In this document: piece by piece, positions 27,118-36,493 of the stretch
Layout of the letters: the number at the start of each line of letters is the position of its first letter
How positions within the stretch are numbered: position 1 is the stretch's first letter
From: Aeriscardovia aeriphila
GTDB taxonomy: Bacteria; Actinomycetota; Actinomycetes; Actinomycetales; Bifidobacteriaceae
DNA length: 64,000 nucleotides
Direction: 5' to 3'
Assembly: GCF_002259595.1 (NCBI RefSeq)
Contig: NZ_MWWU01000003.1
Location: 57,603-121,602 of the forward strand
Notes under the pieces: generated by a model
Databases searched by the model: none
What the model saw: only the letters and a program-made list of their open reading frames with translations
What the model was told of the DNA's origin: nothing
Program-made: the position numbers and the translations under genes

Positions 27118-28643
27118 TGGAAAACACTCGTAACATTGCGCTCAACTCTTCCTCCAGCGCGACGCAATCTGGCCTCGACGATGACTTGGACTCTTCGACA
27201 AATGCGCTGAACCACGATTCCTCCGGCGCGCTCAACCCTCTCGAGCAGGCGACGAATGCGGAGAAGCTGACGCACGTGACGCTCTATTCTGCACCTTTGG
27301 TCATTCCGGTGACGGGCCCGCTGCTCATTGATGGCGCTATTGCGGTGAGCGGCTCGCGGGTGATCCATGTGGGTACGCGTGAGTGGGTGCTCAAAGTGTT
27401 GCGCGAGCAGTTGAGTAGCTCTGCTCAGGTTGAGGAGCGGCGCTGGAAGGGCGTGATAACCCCTGGTTTAGTGAATGCGCATACTCATTTGCAGTACACG
27501 AATATGCGTGAGGTGGGCGAAGGCCATTACGCAAATTTCCGCGGCTGGGCGGACGGTTTCAACGTCGTTTATGAGCAGTTGCAACACCAGCCTGGCTCTA
27601 TTTGGCGTGATTCTGCTTTCGATGGCGCTCGCCAGTTGGTGGAAAACGGTGTGACTGCCGCTGCTGATATCGTCACTGACCCGGAGGCTGTGGGAGCTCT
27701 CGCTTCGCAAGGCTTGCATGGCATTGCTTACTGGGAAGTGATGAATTGGGATAATCAAGATTGGCAGACTGCTGGAGTGCCTGCTCTGATGGAGCAGATT
27801 GGTGCCATGCGTCAGCAAAGAATTCCGAGCATTGGAATTTCTCCTCATGCTCCGTATACGCTTGCTTCTGAGCCTTTCGTTGAATTGCCCGATATTGCTC
27901 GCCAGTTGAATATGCGCTTGCACATTCATTTGGCTGAAACTCCTCTGGAAGCTGGTGGCGATGGTACGACGTTGACAACATATTCTGCTGCCACGTGGAA
28001 CAATCGTGATTGGGAGAGCTATAAGGCATTAAAGAATGCGGGAATGGACGCTTCTGCCATTCAGTTCCTCGACCAGCTGGGCTCTTTGGGCCCTGATGTT
28101 CATATTGCTCATGGCGTGTGGGCGAATGCGGAAGATCGGCGTATTCTTCGTCAGCGCGGTGTGGGTGTTGCTTTGTGCCCACGTTCTAACCGCATCACTG
28201 TGACGCAGAAGGATGCTCCTTTGCGCGAGTACTTGGAGGAGGGAAACCTGCTGTCGGTGGGAACTGATTCTCTGTCGAGCTCGCCTAGCCTTGATGTGTT
28301 GGATGATGTGTCCATGCTATGGGATTTGGCTCGCGAGCAGGGTTATGATCGCCCTGATCTTGCTCATCGCCTGATTCGTATGATGACGTTGGGTGGTGCC
28401 GCTGTGATGGGCTTGCATGTTGGCCCGGGCCGCTTGGGTCAAATTAACGCGGGCGCTCCTGCTGACCTTGCTTTCTTTGATATTCCTGTGGAAACTCACT
28501 CGCCTGCTGATGTGGAGCATACGTTGGAAGTGTTGGTTCGCCAGGGTGCTGGCACGAACCGAGCGACGGTGATCAATGGCCGTTTGGCTTATAATCGCAA
28601 TGCTTTTGACGCTGCTGAAGAACCTGCTCCCGCTGCTCACTGA
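27117..28643 (+). CDS. Amidohydrolase-family nucleoside deaminase (MTA/SAH deaminase-like)
   Basis: A 508-residue metal-dependent deaminase. The family removes the 6-amino group of SAH, methylthioadenosine, 5'-deoxyadenosine or aminofutalosine. Visible metal and catalytic residues are His122 and His124 (NAHTHLQYTNM), His271 and Glu274 (HIHLAETP), His332 (IAHGVW) and Asp384 (GTDSLSSSPSLD). The first ~50 residues are Ser/Asn-rich and unlike the core. It is translationally coupled to the hydrolase gene (one-base overlap). The pairing suggests SAH is deaminated, then hydrolysed. An aminofutalosine deaminase role is the alternative, but no menaquinone gene is present here. Confidence 0.8.
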   Translation: MENTRNIALNSSSSATQSGLDDDLDSSTNALNHDSSGALNPLEQATNAEKLTHVTLYSAPLVIPVTGPLLIDGAIAVSGSRVIHVGTREWVLKVLREQLSSSAQVEERRWKGVITPGLVNAHTHLQYTNMREVGEGHYANFRGWADGFNVVYEQLQHQPGSIWRDSAFDGARQLVENGVTAAADIVTDPEAVGALASQGLHGIAYWEVMNWDNQDWQTAGVPALMEQIGAMRQQRIPSIGISPHAPYTLASEPFVELPDIARQLNMRLHIHLAETPLEAGGDGTTLTTYSAATWNNRDWESYKALKNAGMDASAIQFLDQLGSLGPDVHIAHGVWANAEDRRILRQRGVGVALCPRSNRITVTQKDAPLREYLEEGNLLSVGTDSLSSSPSLDVLDDVSMLWDLAREQGYDRPDLAHRLIRMMTLGGAAVMGLHVGPGRLGQINAGAPADLAFFDIPVETHSPADVEHTLEVLVRQGAGTNRATVINGRLAYNRNAFDAAEEPAPAAH

Positions 28644-28705
28644 CTCGCAGCGCTGGCCTCAAGCCGGCCACTGAACACGCAATTGCACTGAAGGAAAGGA
28701 ATCCC

Positions 28706-29191
28706 ATGAGTGTTTCATATGAAACAATGAGTCCGTACGCTCAGCACCTTGTCAATACGCTCCAGCTCGAAGCACACCCCGAAGGTGGCTGGTATCATCG
28801 CGATTGGCAGAGCCCTACTTCTGTCGCTGGCAGCGAACGTCCGCTGGCTTCACTCATCTACTTTTTGCTGCCGAAGGGCGATTTTTCCGCATGGCATCAA
28901 GTCGACGCTGACGAAATCTGGCTGTGGCACGGCCCTGCTCCCGTCACGCTTCAGCTTGCTGGCAACGGTGATCAGCCTGACCTGAACTCACTTTCTGAGG
29001 TCACTCTAGGCTCTGGCATTACTCCAGATTCTCAGAACGCCACCACCGTCACTGGTCATTACCTTGTGCCTGCTGGTGTATGGCAGCGTACGCTGCCCAC
29101 CACTGCGGATGCGCTTGTCTCTTGCGTGGTGAGTCCTGGTTTCGAATTCCGTGGTTTCACTCTCGCAAACGAGAACCCTGAGAAACACTGA
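28706..29191 (+). CDS. Cupin-5 (DUF985) family protein
   Basis: A 161-residue cupin. EAHPEGGWYHRDWQSP, ASLIYFLLPKGDFSAWHQVDADEIWLWHGPAPVTL and a C-terminal CVVSPGFEFRGFTLA match the DUF985/cupin-5 fold, whose function is not established. GGAAAGGA precedes the ATG. It is the last gene of the deaminase transcript, 62 bp behind it. The palindrome TGTTTCATATGAAACA overlaps codons 2-7. Confidence 0.85.
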   Translation: MSVSYETMSPYAQHLVNTLQLEAHPEGGWYHRDWQSPTSVAGSERPLASLIYFLLPKGDFSAWHQVDADEIWLWHGPAPVTLQLAGNGDQPDLNSLSEVTLGSGITPDSQNATTVTGHYLVPAGVWQRTLPTTADALVSCVVSPGFEFRGFTLANENPEKH

Positions 29192-29206
29192 GAAGTTCTA
29201 TCGCTA

Positions 29207-29243
29207 CGTTTCACGTGAAAAGTATCTTGTTTCACGTGAAACA
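29207..29243. promoter_or_regulatory. Pair of parS sites, one perfect
   Basis: TGTTTCACGTGAAACA at 29228-29243 matches the conserved parS sequence at all 16 positions. CGTTTCACGTGAAAAG at 29207-29222 matches at 13. They lie between the cupin and the aldo/keto reductase genes. ParB would bind here for chromosome segregation. Confidence 0.8.
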
Positions 29244-29398
29244 GAAAAGTGTGCGCAACAAAACACTCCTGCCCGCTGATCATCTTCCTCACTCCCCACC
29301 TCGACTTTGCTTAAGCTATGAACAAAGTAGGGTCTTTGCCTCGGTACTCCTCGATATTCTGTAATCGTCTCTATTCGTTTCCTGCCAATGAGGTCACG

Positions 29399-30319
29399 AT
29401 GAAATATGCACAACTAGGTACCAGTGGCGTGGAAGCCTCTCGCGTCGCCCTTGGCGTGATGCGCATCAGCGAAAAGTCGCCAGAAGAAGCCGTTAAGATT
29501 ATCACCACGGCAATGGATTGCGGCATTAACTTCTTTGATACTGCTGATGTTTATGGGGCTGGCAAGTCCAGCCAAGTGTTGGGCCACGCTTTGAAGGATG
29601 CTGGTATTGCTCGCGACAAGGTGATTGTGCAGACGAAGTTCGGCATTGTTGCTGGCAAGCGTTACGACTTTTCGAAGAAGCATCTGCTGGAAGCTCTCGA
29701 TTTTGAGCTGAATAATCTCGGCGTTGATTACGTTGATTTTGCTCTGTTGCACCGTCCTGACACGTTGGTTGAGCTCGATCAAGTTGCTGAAGCTTTCAAT
29801 GAGTTGCAAAATTCGGGTAAGGTCCGTCATTTTGGCGTGAGTAACGTCAACCCACGGCAAACGGAGTTGTTGCAAAGTGCTGTGGACCAAAAGCTTGAGG
29901 TCAATCAACTTCAGTTTGGCTTGGGCCACACTGGCATGGTGGAGCAGGAGTTCCACGTGAACATGTCGGATGCGTCAAGCGTTGACCATGATGGTGGCAT
30001 TATTGCCTACTCGCGCTTGAAGAAGATGACGATTCAGGCGTGGAGCCCGTTCCAGTATGGCTTCTTTGAGGGTGTGTTCGTTGATAATCCGAAGTTCCCT
30101 GAGCTTAACGCTAAGCTAGAAGAGCTCGCCAAGAAGTACGATTCCACGAAGAATGGTATTGCTACTGCTTGGATTTTGCGTCATCCAGCTCAGATGCAGG
30201 TGATTTTGGGTTCGATGAATCCAACTCGTATTCAGCAGATGGCTGCTGGTGCTGAGGTCACTTTGGAGCCGCAGGAATGGTACGATCTGTACTTCGCTGC
30301 TGGCAACGATTTGCCGTGA
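29399..30319 (+). CDS. Aldo/keto reductase
   Basis: A 306-residue NAD(P)H-dependent oxidoreductase of the YdhF-like group. The catalytic tetrad is visible: Asp and Tyr in NFFDTADVYGAGKSS, Lys in VIVQTKFGI, His in FALLHRPD. Cofactor-binding elements lie near the C-terminus (MQVILGSMNPTRIQQ). The ATG at 29399 follows TGAGGT; an upstream in-frame ATG would add 27 residues that do not match the family. Substrate unknown. It appears monocistronic. Confidence 0.9.
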   Translation: MKYAQLGTSGVEASRVALGVMRISEKSPEEAVKIITTAMDCGINFFDTADVYGAGKSSQVLGHALKDAGIARDKVIVQTKFGIVAGKRYDFSKKHLLEALDFELNNLGVDYVDFALLHRPDTLVELDQVAEAFNELQNSGKVRHFGVSNVNPRQTELLQSAVDQKLEVNQLQFGLGHTGMVEQEFHVNMSDASSVDHDGGIIAYSRLKKMTIQAWSPFQYGFFEGVFVDNPKFPELNAKLEELAKKYDSTKNGIATAWILRHPAQMQVILGSMNPTRIQQMAAGAEVTLEPQEWYDLYFAAGNDLP

Positions 30320-30417
30320 TCTCTGTATTGGAAGAAGAAACCAGCTAGATTAACAGTTCAATGAGAGGTTGAGGTCGATATGACTTCACCCCCTGAGTTT
30401 TCTTCAAATACAGAGCG

Positions 30418-30447
30418 CGGGGAGTACGTTTCTTTGCGTACTCCCCG
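30418..30447 (+). terminator. Stem-loop downstream of the aldo/keto reductase
   Basis: CGGGGAGTACG and CGTACTCCCCG form an 11-bp stem with an 8-nt loop, about 100 bp past the stop. The T run is poor. Confidence 0.6.
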
Positions 30448-30870
30448 TGGTGATTCCTCCGAAGCATTCCGCTCTCTACGAAATGCTCTCCTTCTTCTTT
30501 CTCATATTCTCATTCTCTCAGTTTTTGCAACAATTACAAGCCTTCTTCCAATGGTATCGAAGGCATTTTTCTGCCTTACATCACAAGCATTTATGGTTTT
30601 CGTATTATCCTCCAACAAATTCTGGGGAGGAAAAACTGAGACAAGAGTAGGATTATCACATATTTTTACGGGTTCTTCTACTCATTGACATCGTGTGCAT
30701 TTCTTTGCAGAAAACTACCGTAAAATAAAACAAATTCGTAATAAAGTGAGCGGTCGCTCGCACTTTTCACATAAAGAAAGTGAGCTTTCAGCTGCTGCAG
30801 CTGGAATCGAATGGATCGTCCATTCTTTCTTCCAACCGCAGCAAGCAGGAAACCGTAACCACTCAATGAT
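30448..30870. other. AT-rich stretch with one hairpin, no gene recognised
   Basis: This gap before the convergent methyltransferase remnant is AT-rich. AAAGTGAGCG and CGCTCGCACTTT at 30743-30766 form a terminator-like hairpin that could end the minus-strand gene. Short open frames here lack ribosome sites or known motifs. Confidence 0.45.
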
Positions 30871-32157
30871 TCACTTGGTCATCTGTTCATAGTTGTTGAA
30901 GAGAATCTTCACACGCTCATCATTTGTTCGACATGGTTTTGCAGCACCGAACGCTCGGTCAACCACCTTGTCCAACTCCTGGTGAGCTTTACGAAGGTCT
31001 ACAGGCATACCAGCGAGATTATACAGCTCTGCTAATGAACTCTCAGGGTAGTTCGCACGAGCATCTAACACTACTTTGCCCGCCGCAATCACTTTCCCGC
31101 GCAATTCCTCACTGACGGCTGGAAGTGGAAGATTATTCCACACCACCGTGTTAGAGAACCGACAGTCTGACTTGAGCCTTCCGCCGATAGCCTTTTGCCA
31201 AGTTATGAACATCGACGATTCGATTATCGCAAACGCGAAACCATCAGGATCAGCACAAGTAAAGTTAGCATTACTTGAGATCACATCAGGATCAAACCAA
31301 TCACATGTTGCATACTCACGATCCGCACTAAACACGCCAGGAATCGCAACATAACGAGTAGTGGGCTGAGCTCTTTGAGCAAATAGCCACGCAGTAGATG
31401 CCATTTCCCTGGTGGAAGCAGCTGAACTGTGCTCTCGCATCTCTTTTACCTGCTGAACACGATTTCTTAATATAGGAGATTTTGTCCGATCTGCAGGTGT
31501 TGCATCTTGCAACCACAAGCACCAGCGATCAATACCATTAATTAGCTCACGCGAGCCACGGAACGGGCGCACATACTTCGCTGCAATAGGATCAGCCATC
31601 GCTTCCTCATATTCGTCACGAGAATCAATGATCAGATGACCGCCATCTCTAGGCATCGAACCAAAGTTAGCCAAGGACAGCATGGGAGAAAGTGTTCCCA
31701 ACTTCTGTGATCTCTTCTCTACAAAGACATCTTGCGCAGACGCAAGATAACCATTTATATTATCGGGGTGAGAAATCTGTGGATCCCCACTCAAATCTTT
31801 ATAAGAGTACAACGATTTTTTGGCCTGCTTCTTCTTTACAAAACCGACAACAACCACATGCACATGAGCCATATCCGTTGATTGTGCATCCCACGCGAAC
31901 GTTGTATGCGCAAACCGAATATTCCATCCCCATACCTTTAATGGTTGAAAAAGATACGAAACTTGAATACCTTGACAAATGCTATTAGTTGTGACAAAAG
32001 CAAATTCAGTATTACGCACATCCCTCAGGTAACGTGCAGCCTTATAAAACCAACAGGTCACATAATCAAGATTTCCATCATATCTTGGCCCCCAAATCAT
32101 TTGCATATCACTGATCTGGTCTTCTGTCTTTTTATTTCTCCCCACAAACGGAGGATT
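30871..32157 (-). pseudogene. C-terminal part of a split MmeI-like restriction-modification enzyme
   Basis: A 428-residue C-terminal portion beginning exactly at the catalytic NPPF of adenine methyltransferase motif IV (NPPFVGR). It continues with the rest of the methyltransferase domain (VTCWFYKAARYLRDVRNTEFAFVTTNSICQGIQVS), then regions expected to hold target recognition and the C-terminal domain. The N-terminal part is at 34782-36301. Joining GGT at its end to AAT here restores the frame (GNPPF), giving about 934 residues. The insertion between motif I and motif IV must destroy methylation. Confidence 0.88.
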
Positions 32158-32167
32158 GCGCAAGACG

Positions 32168-34087
32168 TTACATTATCTTCTGAAACATATAGCGCACCTT
32201 GTCCAGGCGGCTGTTTGGACGGCGGGGCTGGATGACTGGCTTGCCGACAGCGGCCTGATACCCTTTCAGTTCTGTAAGGCATACGCTCTGCCCGTTGGTG
32301 TAAAAGGCCAGATCAGTACGGTATGCCTGTATACAGCGGGCGGGAATCTCGCCAGTAAAGACAACTTCATCCTTTTTTACCTGGACCGTTTCGATGGTGG
32401 CACAGTATTTCGGTGCATCATGATAAGCCCTGGAAAGATATTCCCGGGGCGCATAGAGGGTGAAGGAGAGATAAGGTTCCAGCAGTTGCGTCCCTGATTC
32501 CTTCAATGCCTGTTCCAATACAATCGGGGCCAATGAGCGGAAGTCCGCCGGCGTGCTGACCGGACTGTAATAAAGCCCGTATTCAAAGCAAATCTTACAG
32601 TCCGTTACGTTCCAGCCGAACAAGCCCTGCTCCAGCCCGTAACGGATACCATCCCTGACAGCGTTTTGAAAACTCTGGTTCAAGTATCCCAGCGAAACCC
32701 GGCTCTCGTATTGTACACCGGAGCCAAGCGGGAGTGGTGTAACAGACAGTCCGATGGATGCCCAAAACGGGTTGGGCGGCACCTCGATATGGATGGTGTG
32801 GCTGGCTGCTTTGAGCGGCCGCTCCATATAAATGACGGTGGGTTCCTTTACCACTGTTTCAAGCTTGTATTTTTCCGACAGCAAAGCGGAAACAACCTCC
32901 AACTGCACCCGGCCCAAAAAAGAAAGAATGATCTCATGGGTGATGGAATCCACCTCGCAGCGCAAAAGCGGGTCAGTATCCGCAAGTTGCGTAAGAGCGT
33001 CCAGCAGCCGTTCTCTTTGCGCTGCCGTTTTCGGCGCAATCGACGTCCGCAGCATGGGGAGGGGGTCCTCACGCCACCTTTTACGAGGGAGCCGGGTTGG
33101 GTCCCCTAATACATCGTTTAACCTCACGCTGTCGCTGGGAAGGATAACAATTTCACCCGGATAAGCGGTGTCTGTCCGAACAATTTCCCCTTTGGATGGA
33201 ATACGCATCTCTGTGATTTTCAGCTTTTCTCTCCCGGCCAGGGCCACCGTATCCCGCAGGCGCAGCGTTCCGCTGTATAGCCGTAGATAGACACGCCGCT
33301 GGCCGCAATCTGTATACTCCACCTTGAAAACGCTGCCGCATAGGGCGGCGCTCCCCTGTTCCCCAATCGGTTGGAACAGCCCTGTCACCGCATCCATCAA
33401 CGGTTGAATGCCAAGGCCCTTTTTGGCGCTGCCATAATAGACCGGGAACAGGGAGGCGTCTTGAACCCGCCGCTGTTCCTCCCGCACAAGTTTTTCCCGG
33501 CTGATTGGTTCTCCTGCGATATACTTTTCCAATAATTTATCGTTATTTTCGATGACCGCATCCCATGCTTCTATGTCGGTATTTTCCTCCAGGACTATTT
33601 CCGGGGACAGCGACACCGTCTGCTTGATGATAATATCGGCGGAGAGCTTATCCCGAACAGACTGAACCACGCTCTGCAAATCAACGCCAGCCTGGTCGAT
33701 CTTGTTGATAAAGATAACGGTGGGAATGTTCATTTTCCGCAGGGCATGGAACAGAATACGGGTCTGGGCCTGCACGCCATCTTTAGCGGAGATCACCAAG
33801 ATGGCCCCATCTAAAACAGCCAAAGAGCGGTACACCTCCGCCAAAAAATCCATGTGGCCGGGCGTATCCACAATGTTGACTTTACATCTGTGCCACTGGA
33901 AGGAAGTGACTGCCGCTTGAATGGTAATCCCACGCTGCCGCTCCAAAAACATGGTGTCCGTCCTCGTTGTCCCTTTTTCGACGCTCCCCGGTTCTGAAAT
34001 GGCTCCGCTGGCATATAGCAGGCTCTCCGTCAAGGTCGTCTTTCCAGCGTCTACATGGGCAAGAATTCCAATATTGATTATTTTCAT
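32168..34087 (-). CDS. tet(W): Tetracycline resistance ribosomal protection protein Tet(W)
   Basis: A 639-residue EF-G-like GTPase that displaces tetracycline from the ribosome. GTPase motifs are AHVDAGKTT (G1), the RGITI region (G2), DTPGH (G3) and NKID (G4). Length and, as far as I can recall it, nearly the whole sequence match Tet(W) of gut anaerobes and bifidobacteria, with perhaps a handful of C-terminal differences. The ATG follows AGGGAGG. The stop lies within the inverted repeat at the element end. Expression should be inducible through the leader and attenuator upstream. Confidence 0.97.
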   Translation of the reverse strand: MKIINIGILAHVDAGKTTLTESLLYASGAISEPGSVEKGTTRTDTMFLERQRGITIQAAVTSFQWHRCKVNIVDTPGHMDFLAEVYRSLAVLDGAILVISAKDGVQAQTRILFHALRKMNIPTVIFINKIDQAGVDLQSVVQSVRDKLSADIIIKQTVSLSPEIVLEENTDIEAWDAVIENNDKLLEKYIAGEPISREKLVREEQRRVQDASLFPVYYGSAKKGLGIQPLMDAVTGLFQPIGEQGSAALCGSVFKVEYTDCGQRRVYLRLYSGTLRLRDTVALAGREKLKITEMRIPSKGEIVRTDTAYPGEIVILPSDSVRLNDVLGDPTRLPRKRWREDPLPMLRTSIAPKTAAQRERLLDALTQLADTDPLLRCEVDSITHEIILSFLGRVQLEVVSALLSEKYKLETVVKEPTVIYMERPLKAASHTIHIEVPPNPFWASIGLSVTPLPLGSGVQYESRVSLGYLNQSFQNAVRDGIRYGLEQGLFGWNVTDCKICFEYGLYYSPVSTPADFRSLAPIVLEQALKESGTQLLEPYLSFTLYAPREYLSRAYHDAPKYCATIETVQVKKDEVVFTGEIPARCIQAYRTDLAFYTNGQSVCLTELKGYQAAVGKPVIQPRRPNSRLDKVRYMFQKIM

Positions 34088-34121
34088 GTGATTGTCCTCC
34101 CTTTACTGCCCCGAAGGGCAT

Positions 34122-34160
34122 AAAAATCCCCAGCAGTAAAATACTTTTACCACTGGGGAT
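34122..34160 (-). terminator. Attenuator terminator in the tet(W) leader
   Basis: ATCCCCAG and CTGGGGAT with TAAAA pairing inside form a stem followed by TTTTTAT on the minus strand, between leader peptide and tet(W). This is the classic attenuation layout of ribosomal-protection genes. Confidence 0.85.
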
Positions 34161-34328
34161 GATAATTTGCGGACATACACATATACAGCATACACCTGTT
34201 TGTGAGTGCTGTTTTTGGGGATATGTCAAAATTGATAAGGCAAAAGTATTCTTAAATTGGGTACAAAAAACTAAGCCCCTACAAAAGGGACTATCATAAT
34301 CCTTTGTTCCCACTATTTGATTATAGTT

Positions 34329-34352
34329 TTATTTAAGAATACCTTGCCGCAT
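34329..34352 (-). CDS. tet(W) leader peptide
   Basis: A seven-codon frame encoding MRQGILK, preceded by AAAAGGAG. Its GGTATTCTTAAAT can pair with ATTTAAGAATAC near 34244-34255, which supports attenuation control known for tet(M)-type genes. Confidence 0.8.
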   Translation of the reverse strand: MRQGILK

Positions 34353-34381
34353 ATTTTTTACTCCTTTTCTGGACTTGAATT

Positions 34382-34410
34382 ATTATATCACATCAGTTTT
34401 AGGAAAACAA
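34382..34410 (-). promoter_or_regulatory. tet(W) promoter
   Basis: On the minus strand TTGTTT and TATAAT are spaced by 17 bp, about 30 bp upstream of the leader peptide. Confidence 0.75.
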
Positions 34411-34449
34411 GTATCTAAAAGAAATTTTTCTTCCCCTTATATGTAACAA

Positions 34450-34548
34450 TCATACCGGCTTCCTAACGTTCAGAATGGTTTCTACTGTCTGCTGCGGTGT
34501 TTGGTTGGAATTGTCCAGCCAAAAGCCGATCCGTGGTGTTGTCTGCAT
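34450..34548 (-). pseudogene. C-terminal remnant of an unidentified gene
   Basis: An open stretch ending in TPRIGFWLDNSNQTPQQTV and then ETILNVRKPV before TGA looks like a real protein tail, possibly of a P-loop kinase-like protein. The frame continues upstream to about 34600 without a clear start. It appears to be a truncated passenger carried with tet(W). Confidence 0.45.
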
Positions 34549-34781
34549 TTTACTAAATACAAATTCAATGTATACAGAAAGAAATATATAAGGAGTGGGA
34601 GGGATTCCGCCGTAGTCGGCATTGTAGGAAAATCCAAAAGTTTAGATTTTCTCAAAATGCTTATCTTTTGGTCTTTGGTTCGGAATAGTGTAGTGTTGGC
34701 GGTCTATCTATTGTTTTCGGTTGCTTGCTTCTTTACCGTACATGAGCATTGAGCGATGGTATCAATTAGGACGTTATGCGC

Positions 34782-36301
34782 TTACCCATCACATAGTTGC
34801 ATTCAGAAGCAGGCAAAAGCTCATTCCAGTCATAACGCAGCGCATTCGCCTGAACAATGTTGCCAGAATCATGCAACGGAAGATGAGGCAAGGCTTGGCT
34901 CGCAATAATCTCCGTATCATCCAAAGCCTGTTGTTCAGCAATCCACAACGCTGTTTTCGCTACAGCAACAGCAAAATCATTAATCTCAATGCCGTGGAAC
35001 TGGTCAATGCTCACCTTAACAAAGGAATCCTTACCACCCAGCTCCAAATAACCTTGCCCGTGGAGCATATCAGTCAATGCCTGGTTCTCCAAAGCACGCA
35101 GTTGGAGGAAGGTTTCCGTTAAGAAATTACCCGAACCACAAGCAGGGTCAAGGAACTTCAAAGAAGCAAGCTTAGTTTGATATTTTTGCAATTGAGTGAT
35201 GCGAGCACGCTCCCCAATGCTCTCATCCTTCTCAATTGCCTTCAGCTCAGCTTTCAAATCATCCAAGAACAGTGGGTCAATAACACGATGAATGTTCTTC
35301 ACCGTCGTGTAATGCATTCCACCTTGACGGCGTTGATTATGGCTCAACGTCTCTTCCATCAAAGAACCAAAAATGACCGGGCTAATTTCTCTCCAATTAA
35401 ACCCTTCACCAGCTTTGAGCATGGCATCGCGAATTTCCTCGGTAAAGGGTGGAATTTCAATAGCTTCAGCGAACAAACCACCATTGACATAATCAAAATT
35501 CTTTAACTCATCTTCCAGGTATTTATCCCGTTTCGCTTGTGGAGTGTTCAATACTTGGAACAGTTCAATCATCGCGCGGCGCAAATGCTGAACATCATTA
35601 TTTTCAACATAATTGCTAAAAGCATTACTGCCAAAGAGGCCAGCATCTTCCGCATAGAGGCAGAACACGATTCTCACTGTGAGAATTGCGAGAGAATGAT
35701 GCGATTGGGCTTCATCAGGGTCATCATATTGTGCAGCAAGCGCATTATGAAGGTTAGCAACGAGCAAGCCTGCGCGCTCGGAGAGTTTTTCTTCCACTCT
35801 CATACGAGAGTGTTCTTCGTTAAAGATCGACGTTAAAGTGCCTAAATGCTCAGCGAGGTCCTCGAGCGCAAACTCATCTGCAGGCTCCCCTGTAGCACGA
35901 GGATCTTTCTCCAAGTCATAGAAGCGGAAAGTGTTGAAGTTGCATGTGCATATCACTGCTGGCTTCATGCTCAGCGGAAGCGAATCAGCATACCTCAAAG
36001 CCTGCTGAACTGGCGTCACCATAGTGCCCTGACGTTCCTCAGGTTTATCCAGATTAATTGAAGCACTCTTCTGTTCAACTAAGAAACGAGAATCAGGAAA
36101 CAACAGGTCAATATAACCACCGATAGAAGTGGGATATTCCGGCTTTGCAAGGTCTGTTACGTGCGACAAGCCAAGAACATTTTCTAACAAGTCAACCCAA
36201 AAGAGCTGTGTCTCCTGTTTTTCAGCTCCGTGGCCTTTCCACCGCTCAATAAATGTGTGTGCCTTCATCTGCTGCTCAAGAATACTCATGGTGTTCATCA
36301 T
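34782..36301 (-). pseudogene. N-terminal part of a split MmeI-like restriction-modification enzyme
   Basis: 506 residues of a type IIL (MmeI-like) enzyme, which combines endonuclease and adenine methyltransferase in one chain. The N-terminal nuclease motif is D65...E76-Q-K78 (GYIDLLFPDSRFLVEQK), followed by a helical spacer and methyltransferase motif I LDPACGSGNF (about 384-393). The frame runs a few codons (KRITS) into the tet(W) element and stops at 34766. The nuclease half could in principle still be made without its methyltransferase. The start is one of two adjacent ATGs at 36296-36301; the ribosome site is weak. Confidence 0.87.
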
Positions 36302-36398
36302 TCCACAAAGGCGAAAGCCGTACAACAACGCCTCTATCAGAAAGAAATAGAGGAAAAGAATAAGAACACTGAAGGAATAAGAACACCACAGCAACAAA

Positions 36399-36452
36399 AT
36401 GCCGCACTCCTCAGGCAGATGCAGCAACTGCATAACCGAGGGAATGCGGCAT
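36399..36452 (-). terminator. Terminator downstream of the DUF3073 gene
   Basis: ATGCCGCA and TGCGGCAT, with additional pairing of CTCC/GAGGG inside, form a stem followed by TTTTG on the minus strand. Confidence 0.6.
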
Positions 36453-36493
36453 GGGAAAGCGCTTCAATAGGAATGAACCCTACAAACAGAGCA

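Larger units (their letters stand above)
32158..34781 (-). mobile_element. tet(W)-carrying element without transposase
   Basis: A 2624-bp insertion inside an MmeI-like gene. Its ends read GCGCAAGACGTTA (plus strand, from 32158) and GCGCATAACGTCC (minus strand, from 34781), an 11-bp imperfect inverted repeat. TT/AA at 32156-32157 and 34782-34783 fits a 2-bp duplication or a recombination core. Contents: tet(W), its leader and promoter, and a C-terminal scrap of another gene. No transposase or recombinase lies inside or next to it. Removing it rebuilds an open frame, so the boundaries are well supported; the mechanism is inference. Confidence 0.82.

Noticed and set aside
27117..28643. Aminofutalosine deaminase of menaquinone synthesis
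   Set aside because: No other futalosine-pathway gene in view and bifidobacteria generally lack menaquinone; kept only as an alternative.
30380..30688. Plus-strand 102-codon open frame after the aldo/keto reductase
   Set aside because: It runs through a strong hairpin at 30418-30447, has no known motif and odd composition; more likely chance.
30871..36301. Two separate methyltransferase genes on either side of tet(W)
   Set aside because: Each half lacks an essential motif (I or IV) and the junction rebuilds one frame, so it is one split gene.
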